NCBI GenBank assembly: GCA_944381935.1
Contig: CALWMN010000024.1
Location: 1-37,242, forward strand
DNA: 37,242 nucleotides
Reading direction: 5' to 3'
Origin: an uncultured Mediterraneibacter sp.
Lineage (GTDB): Bacteria; Bacillota; Clostridia; Lachnospirales; Lachnospiraceae
A program made the position numbers and the translations under genes. Positions within the stretch are counted from its first letter, which is position 1. Each line of letters starts with the position of its first letter. A model generated the notes under the pieces. That model was given only the letters and a program-made list of their open reading frames with translations. It did no database searches and was not told where the DNA came from. Positions 33,790 through 37,242 of this stretch are shown piece by piece.

Positions 33790-34620
33790 ATGCAGCAATT
33801 AACTATCGGACAGATGGCAAAGTTAAACCATATATCAGAACAGACCCTGAGGCTGTATGACAGGATCGGCCTGTTTTCCCCGGAATACCGCGGGGAGAAC
33901 GGATACCGCTACTATGATATTAAGCAGAGCGCTCTTCTGGATATCATCCAGTACATGAAAAGCCTGGGCATTTCGCTTAAGGAGATCCGGTATCAGCTTG
34001 AACGGAAGGATCTGTCGCAGATCGAATCGGCTTTGCGGGAAAAACAGTACCAGACAGAGAAGGAAATCCATTCCCTGAAATGCCAGCTCCGCGCCCTGGA
34101 ACGGACCATAGAAAGCTTTTCCAGATACCGTTCCGCTCCCCCGGACGGCACCTTGCAGATGAAATACATTGGTATGCGCCAGATGTATGTGGTTGACACC
34201 GGCATCAATTTCTATGACTATGATGCGGAGCACTATGAAAATTCCCTCCGGAACCTGAAAGACAATCTGGTAAAAGACAACTTGCCGCAGATATATTTCT
34301 GTAATGCCGGCACGATTTTAAGCAGGGAGAATTTCCTGGCATCCCGTTTCCACTCCACCAGGCTGTTTGTGTTCGTGGACCGGGAGTTTGTGCCGGAAAT
34401 GCTCACCACCACTGTTCCGGCAGGCAACTATGCCTGCATATACTGCGATGATTTCTACAAGGAAAAGGAATACATCTCCCGTCTGCTTGAATATATCAGG
34501 GCGATAGGATACGAAGTATGCGGAGATTACCTGTGTGAATCCATCGCGGATATTCCGGTGACGAAATCCGATTCCCGCGGTCTTTACCTGCGGTTACAGG
34601 TTCCCGTGCGATACCGTTAA
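33790..34620 (+). CDS. MerR-family regulator with GyrI-like effector domain
   Basis: A 276-residue activator. The N-terminal winged HTH shows LTIGQMAKLNHISEQTLRLYDRIGLFSPEY and NGYRYYDIKQ, followed by a coiled-coil dimer helix (about 75-115). The C-terminal domain from about residue 125 has the shape of a BmrR/GyrI-type ligand-binding module (TTVPAGNYACIYCDDFYKEK). The ATG at 33790 has AAGGAGG 7 bases upstream, fixing the start after the in-frame TTG at 33772. The next gene lies 97 bases downstream behind a promoter with a 19-bp spacer, the kind MerR proteins activate by untwisting DNA, so that gene is the probable target. Confidence 0.88.
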   Translation: MQQLTIGQMAKLNHISEQTLRLYDRIGLFSPEYRGENGYRYYDIKQSALLDIIQYMKSLGISLKEIRYQLERKDLSQIESALREKQYQTEKEIHSLKCQLRALERTIESFSRYRSAPPDGTLQMKYIGMRQMYVVDTGINFYDYDAEHYENSLRNLKDNLVKDNLPQIYFCNAGTILSRENFLASRFHSTRLFVFVDREFVPEMLTTTVPAGNYACIYCDDFYKEKEYISRLLEYIRAIGYEVCGDYLCESIADIPVTKSDSRGLYLRLQVPVRYR

Positions 34621-34638
34621 AAAAATATCAAAAAACTG

Positions 34639-34669
34639 TTGACCTTATACCGCCTACAACCTTTATACT
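34639..34669 (+). promoter_or_regulatory. MerR-type promoter with 19-bp spacer
   Basis: TTGACC at 34639-34644 and TATACT at 34664-34669 are 19 bases apart, too long for unaided sigma-A but standard for MerR-activated promoters. A direct near-repeat (GACCTTATAC and AACCTTTATAC) lies within it in place of a clean dyad. Confidence 0.65.
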
Positions 34670-34717
34670 TCTTTATAACAACTATTATATTTTTATAGAA
34701 GGGAAGGCGATTCATTT

Positions 34718-35755
34718 ATGGTCAATCTTGAAAAGATTCGTGTTGTGCAGTATGGCTGCGGAAAGATGAGCAAGTATATTCTCCGCTATCTGTTTGAGAA
34801 GGGTGCGGAAATCGTAGGGGCAATCGACACCAACCCGGAAATCACAGGTATGGACGTGGGCGATTACGCAGACCTGGGCGTAAAGCTGAATGTGCCGATC
34901 CGTTCGGATGCCGATGCAGTGCTCGATGAATGTGATGCGGATATTGCAGTCGTCACATTGTTCAGCTTCATGAACGATGTGCTGCCCCACTTTGAGCGTT
35001 GTCTCTCCCGGGGCATCAATGTTGTGACAACCTGTGAGGAAGCGATCTATCCCTGGACGACCGCCGCTTCCATCACCAACCGGCTGGACCGGCTGGCAAA
35101 GGAAAACGGGTGCACCATCACCGGTACCGGCATGCAGGACATCTACTGGGTCAACATGATCGGTACAGTAGCGGGCGGCGTCCACAACATCAAAAAAATC
35201 GAAGGGGCGGTCAGCTACAATGTAGAAGACTATGGACTTGCCCTGGCGAAAGCACACGGCGTGGGGCTCACCCCCGAGGAATTTGAGGCGCAGCTGGCTC
35301 ATCCCGAAACGGTAGAGCCTGCCTATGTCTGGAACTCCAACGAAGCACTGGCAAACAAACTGGGGCTTACGATCAAATCCATCAGCCAGAAATGCGTGCC
35401 CTATTTCTACGACACTGACCTTTGGTGCGAGACTACCGGCGAGACCATCAAGAAAGGCAACTGTATCGGAATGAGCGCTGTCGTCACCACGGAGACTTTC
35501 CAGGGGATCACCCTCGAAACCCAGTGTATCGGCAAGGTATATGGGCCGGACGACGGCGATATGTGCGACTGGAAGATTATCGGAGAACCGGATACGGAGT
35601 TCCATGTTGTGAAACCTGCTACTCCCGAGCACACCTGTGCGACTCTGGTAAACCGTATTCCTACGATTTTAAATGCTCCGGCAGGATATATTACCGCTGA
35701 GAAATTAGAGGATGTGGAATATCTGACATGGCCTATGCACATGTATCTGAAATAA
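34718..35755 (+). CDS. 2,4-diaminopentanoate dehydrogenase-like / dihydrodipicolinate reductase-like oxidoreductase
   Basis: A 345-residue NAD(P)-dependent dehydrogenase. The Rossmann start [19 protein letters not shown] binds the nucleotide, and [35 protein letters not shown] and the C-terminal [17 protein letters not shown] follow the pattern of the Ord family (2,4-diaminopentanoate dehydrogenase of ornithine fermentation), often annotated as dihydrodipicolinate reductase. The expected partners (OrtAB thiolase, OraSE mutase) are not in the window, so the substrate may be another amino acid derivative. It is probably switched on by the MerR regulator next door. GGGAAGG precedes the ATG, and a long hairpin follows the stop. 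Confidence 0.7.
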   Translation: MVNLEKIRVVQYGCGKMSKYILRYLFEKGAEIVGAIDTNPEITGMDVGDYADLGVKLNVPIRSDADAVLDECDADIAVVTLFSFMNDVLPHFERCLSRGINVVTTCEEAIYPWTTAASITNRLDRLAKENGCTITGTGMQDIYWVNMIGTVAGGVHNIKKIEGAVSYNVEDYGLALAKAHGVGLTPEEFEAQLAHPETVEPAYVWNSNEALANKLGLTIKSISQKCVPYFYDTDLWCETTGETIKKGNCIGMSAVVTTETFQGITLETQCIGKVYGPDDGDMCDWKIIGEPDTEFHVVKPATPEHTCATLVNRIPTILNAPAGYITAEKLEDVEYLTWPMHMYLK

Positions 35756-35776
35756 TGCTGGTTACACCATAGTGTA

Positions 35777-35835
35777 GCAGGGAGGAGGCGCTGTGAGATA
35801 ATATGATTCCATTTTTCACAGTATCTCCTCCCTGC
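35777..35835. terminator. Long hairpin after the dehydrogenase gene
   Basis: GCAGGGAGGAG pairs perfectly with CTCCTCCCTGC, and inside it CTGTGA pairs with TCACAG, around a 19-base loop. It lies between the rightward dehydrogenase gene and the leftward pseudogene. The T-run is weak, so it may act as a bidirectional terminator. Confidence 0.6.
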
Positions 35836-35850
35836 CTTATAATGCAGCTC

Positions 35851-36630
35851 TTAAATGAGCCCTTCTATCTCTTTTTCTATATCTTTATAATATTCATTAA
35901 TAACTGCTGTCTGAGGAGACTGGTTAGCAGGATTTATACATTTCATCTCAATATATGTAGTAGTATGTCAACCTTAAAGAACGTTTCTGGCGGCTGCCCG
36001 ATGATATCCCCTCTTTCCAGATCCTGAGCAAATCCGACAAACAGCTCATTTTTCGGCAATAATGTCGGAGCCCCCTGCAATATTGGCGTGCTGATAAGCG
36101 ATACCGGATTGCAAACCGCTTTATGGCCCAAATCATAGAAAATCTGCATCAACCCCGGATATATGGGTCTATCTTTATATTCGTTGATAATCGTAATTCC
36201 GCTTTGCCCTGATATATCTGTTCCCCCATAACTTACCGGGTTTCCCAAACAACCCGATTCATCCAGTTTACATTGCTGCCCGATATCAAGAGATGCCGGG
36301 CGGCAAGTTGTAAAGTAACTGATATTTTCTCCGGTTTCACAGGAAGTCGATGCAAACAGCCAATATTCATTTTCCCATGAAAGTACTGTTTTTATAATCC
36401 GTTTTCTTCATTACGCATAATCTCTCATTACATTCCTTCAACTCTTTTAGTGTTCCATCCGAAATCTCCATAGATAAAATATTTTCTGGTGCTTTATTCT
36501 GATAGCGTTCTTTATTCCGCCCCCATCCCATTCCCTGACCTCCCAAATGGAAACTTTCTATCCGCAGTAGTCCCTGCCTCAGAAAAATCCCTGATAAAAT
36601 CTGCTTCATTCCAATGTGCAATCTTGGCAA
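35851..36630 (-). pseudogene. Decayed gene of unknown family, at least two frameshifts
   Basis: Three leftward reading-frame pieces follow one another. Piece one (36630 to about 36410) ends in ECNERLCVMKK. The reading continues one frame over as IIKTVLSWENEYWLFAS to PPETFFKVD (to about 35970). It then continues in a further frame as TTTYIEMKCINPANQSPQTA and ends with KEIEGLI at the stop 35851-35853. The joins look like single-base indels. The intact protein would have been about 255 residues, with several cysteines and the phrase PTLLPKNELFVGFAQDLERG, and no clear signal peptide. I do not recognise the family. Confidence 0.6.
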
Positions 36631-36666
36631 AAAAATAAGCGTATCACTATCTCTAATGATACGCTT
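36629..36666 (-). terminator. Rho-independent terminator downstream of ppdK
   Basis: On the minus strand AAGCGTATCA pairs perfectly with TGATACGCTT around a ten-base loop, followed by ATTTTTTTG. It lies about 140 bases past the ppdK stop. The bases between, 36670-36805, hold no gene I can support. Confidence 0.85.
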
Positions 36667-36805
36667 ATCTTCATTTAGTTTCTATTCGAGGCCTATCAAC
36701 CCAATAATGGTTGTTTCCCTCCATTGATTTTTACGGACATACTGCCCGTTAGCCTTTCGATAGGCTGCCGCCTGCTCAAAAGATAGCGGTAAATCAAAGG
36801 AAAGA

Positions 36806-37242
36806 TTAAGCCTCCCTGGTTTTGATAGCTGCCTGCGCCGCTGCCAGCCTCGCGATCGGCACACGGAACGGTGAGCAGGATACATAGTCAAGTCCGATGC
36901 TGTTGCAGAACTCTACAGAGCTCGGATCTCCACCGTGCTCGCCGCAGATGCCTACATGCAGGTTCGGATTGACCGGTTTGCCCAGCTCGATCGCCATCTT
37001 CATCAGCTTGCCTACGCCTGTCTGATCCAGTTTCGCGAACGGATCGTTCTCAAAGATCTTTGCATCGTAGTATGCATCAAGGAACTTACCGGCGTCATCA
37101 CGGGAGAATCCGTATGTCATCTGTGTCAGATCGTTTGTACCGAAGCAGAAGAAGTCTGCCTCTTTCGCGATCTCAGCGGCTGTAAGGGCAGCTCTCGGGA
37201 TTACAAGCAGCGTTCCGACCTCATATTTCAGGTCGCTGCCTG
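36806..37242 (-). CDS. ppdK: Pyruvate, phosphate dikinase, C-terminal part (cut by window edge)
   Basis: The last ~145 residues of PPDK are visible; the gene starts beyond the right edge. The frame enters as [20 protein letters not shown] and continues with [53 protein letters not shown] and [20 protein letters not shown]. This is the TIM-barrel PEP/pyruvate domain including the catalytic cysteine in GICGEHGG. The enzyme interconverts ATP, phosphate and pyruvate with AMP, diphosphate and PEP, and in anaerobic Clostridia it often replaces or complements pyruvate kinase. The end (AAIKTREA) is normal for the family. Confidence 0.95.
   Translation of the reverse strand, partial: GSDLKYEVGTLLVIPRAALTAAEIAKEADFFCFGTNDLTQMTYGFSRDDAGKFLDAYYDAKIFENDPFAKLDQTGVGKLMKMAIELGKPVNPNLHVGICGEHGGDPSSVEFCNSIGLDYVSCSPFRVPIARLAAAQAAIKTREA

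Noticed and set aside
34712-35632. 306-codon leftward open frame opposite the dehydrogenase gene
   Set aside because: The + strand has the Rossmann motif, promoter and ribosome site; the reverse frame has no recognisable domain.
36682-36891. 69-codon leftward frame after ppdK, ending ...SFEQAAAYRKANGQYVRKNQWRE...
   Set aside because: Its first third overlaps ppdK in another frame. The rest looks somewhat protein-like and may be a remnant of a lost gene, but there is no start or ribosome site of its own and I do not recognise it.
1-37242. CRISPR arrays, tRNA or rRNA genes
   Set aside because: No regularly spaced short repeats and no cloverleaf-like or rRNA-like stretches were recognised on either strand; a tRNA or covariance-model scan would settle this.

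Overview
The window looks like a chromosomal segment of a Gram-positive gut anaerobe of the Lachnospiraceae / Clostridium cluster XIVa type. This is inferred from strong AGGAGG-type ribosome sites, a T-box-controlled trp operon, a CUT1-type sugar ABC locus without its own ATPase, a 2-hydroxyacyl-CoA dehydratase-like activase module, pyruvate,phosphate dikinase and multicopy Rpn/PD-(D/E)XK genes. No tRNA, rRNA, CRISPR array or insertion sequence was recognised.

1-7.4 kb is an accessory region. Two direct copies (about 95% identical) of an rpn gene start plus its upstream DNA (1-283 and 6678-6959) bracket an AT-rich island. The island has a tyrosine recombinase (337-1254) and a cassette of three genes: a radical SAM protein, a STAND-type P-loop ATPase with a helical-repeat tail, and a D-Ala-D-Ala-ligase-like ATP-grasp enzyme. 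The cassette is bounded by a 17-bp perfect inverted repeat (1320-1336 and 5797-5813) whose copies are near-palindromic. It may be an invertible or mobile cassette served by the adjacent recombinase. This is the most novel-looking part of the window.

7.4-14.4 kb is a carbohydrate locus: a divergent LacI regulator, a cytoplasmic GH32-type beta-fructosidase, a lipoprotein binding protein, two permeases and a DUF2961/GH172 protein. GH32 plus GH172 suggests uptake and intracellular hydrolysis of a difructose dianhydride or another fructofuranoside. Two matching 19-bp palindromes (TGCAC-N9-GTGCA) in the divergent promoter region are probable LacI operators.

14.4-20.2 kb, all leftward: a four-gene unit (two HgdA/B/DUF2229-like iron-sulfur proteins, a BadF/HgdC-type activase, and a Lon-like AAA+ ATPase without protease domain), preceded by an SseB-domain protein and a DgkA-type kinase.

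20.2-27.2 kb: a complete leftward trpEGDCFBA operon, with coupled or closely spaced genes. It is driven by a near-consensus promoter and a T-box with a UGG (Trp) specifier. A 64-base hairpin of unknown role lies between the T-box terminator and trpE.

27.2-33.3 kb, leftward: an ABC1/UbiB-like kinase with a phasin-like partner, lactaldehyde reductase FucO with a TetR regulator, an HtrA-type protease, and a small membrane-anchored protein divergent from an XRE regulator.

33.4-37.2 kb: a MerR regulator and a 2,4-diaminopentanoate-dehydrogenase-like oxidoreductase behind a promoter with a 19-bp spacer, then a frameshifted unrecognised pseudogene, and finally the C-terminal end of ppdK running off the window edge.
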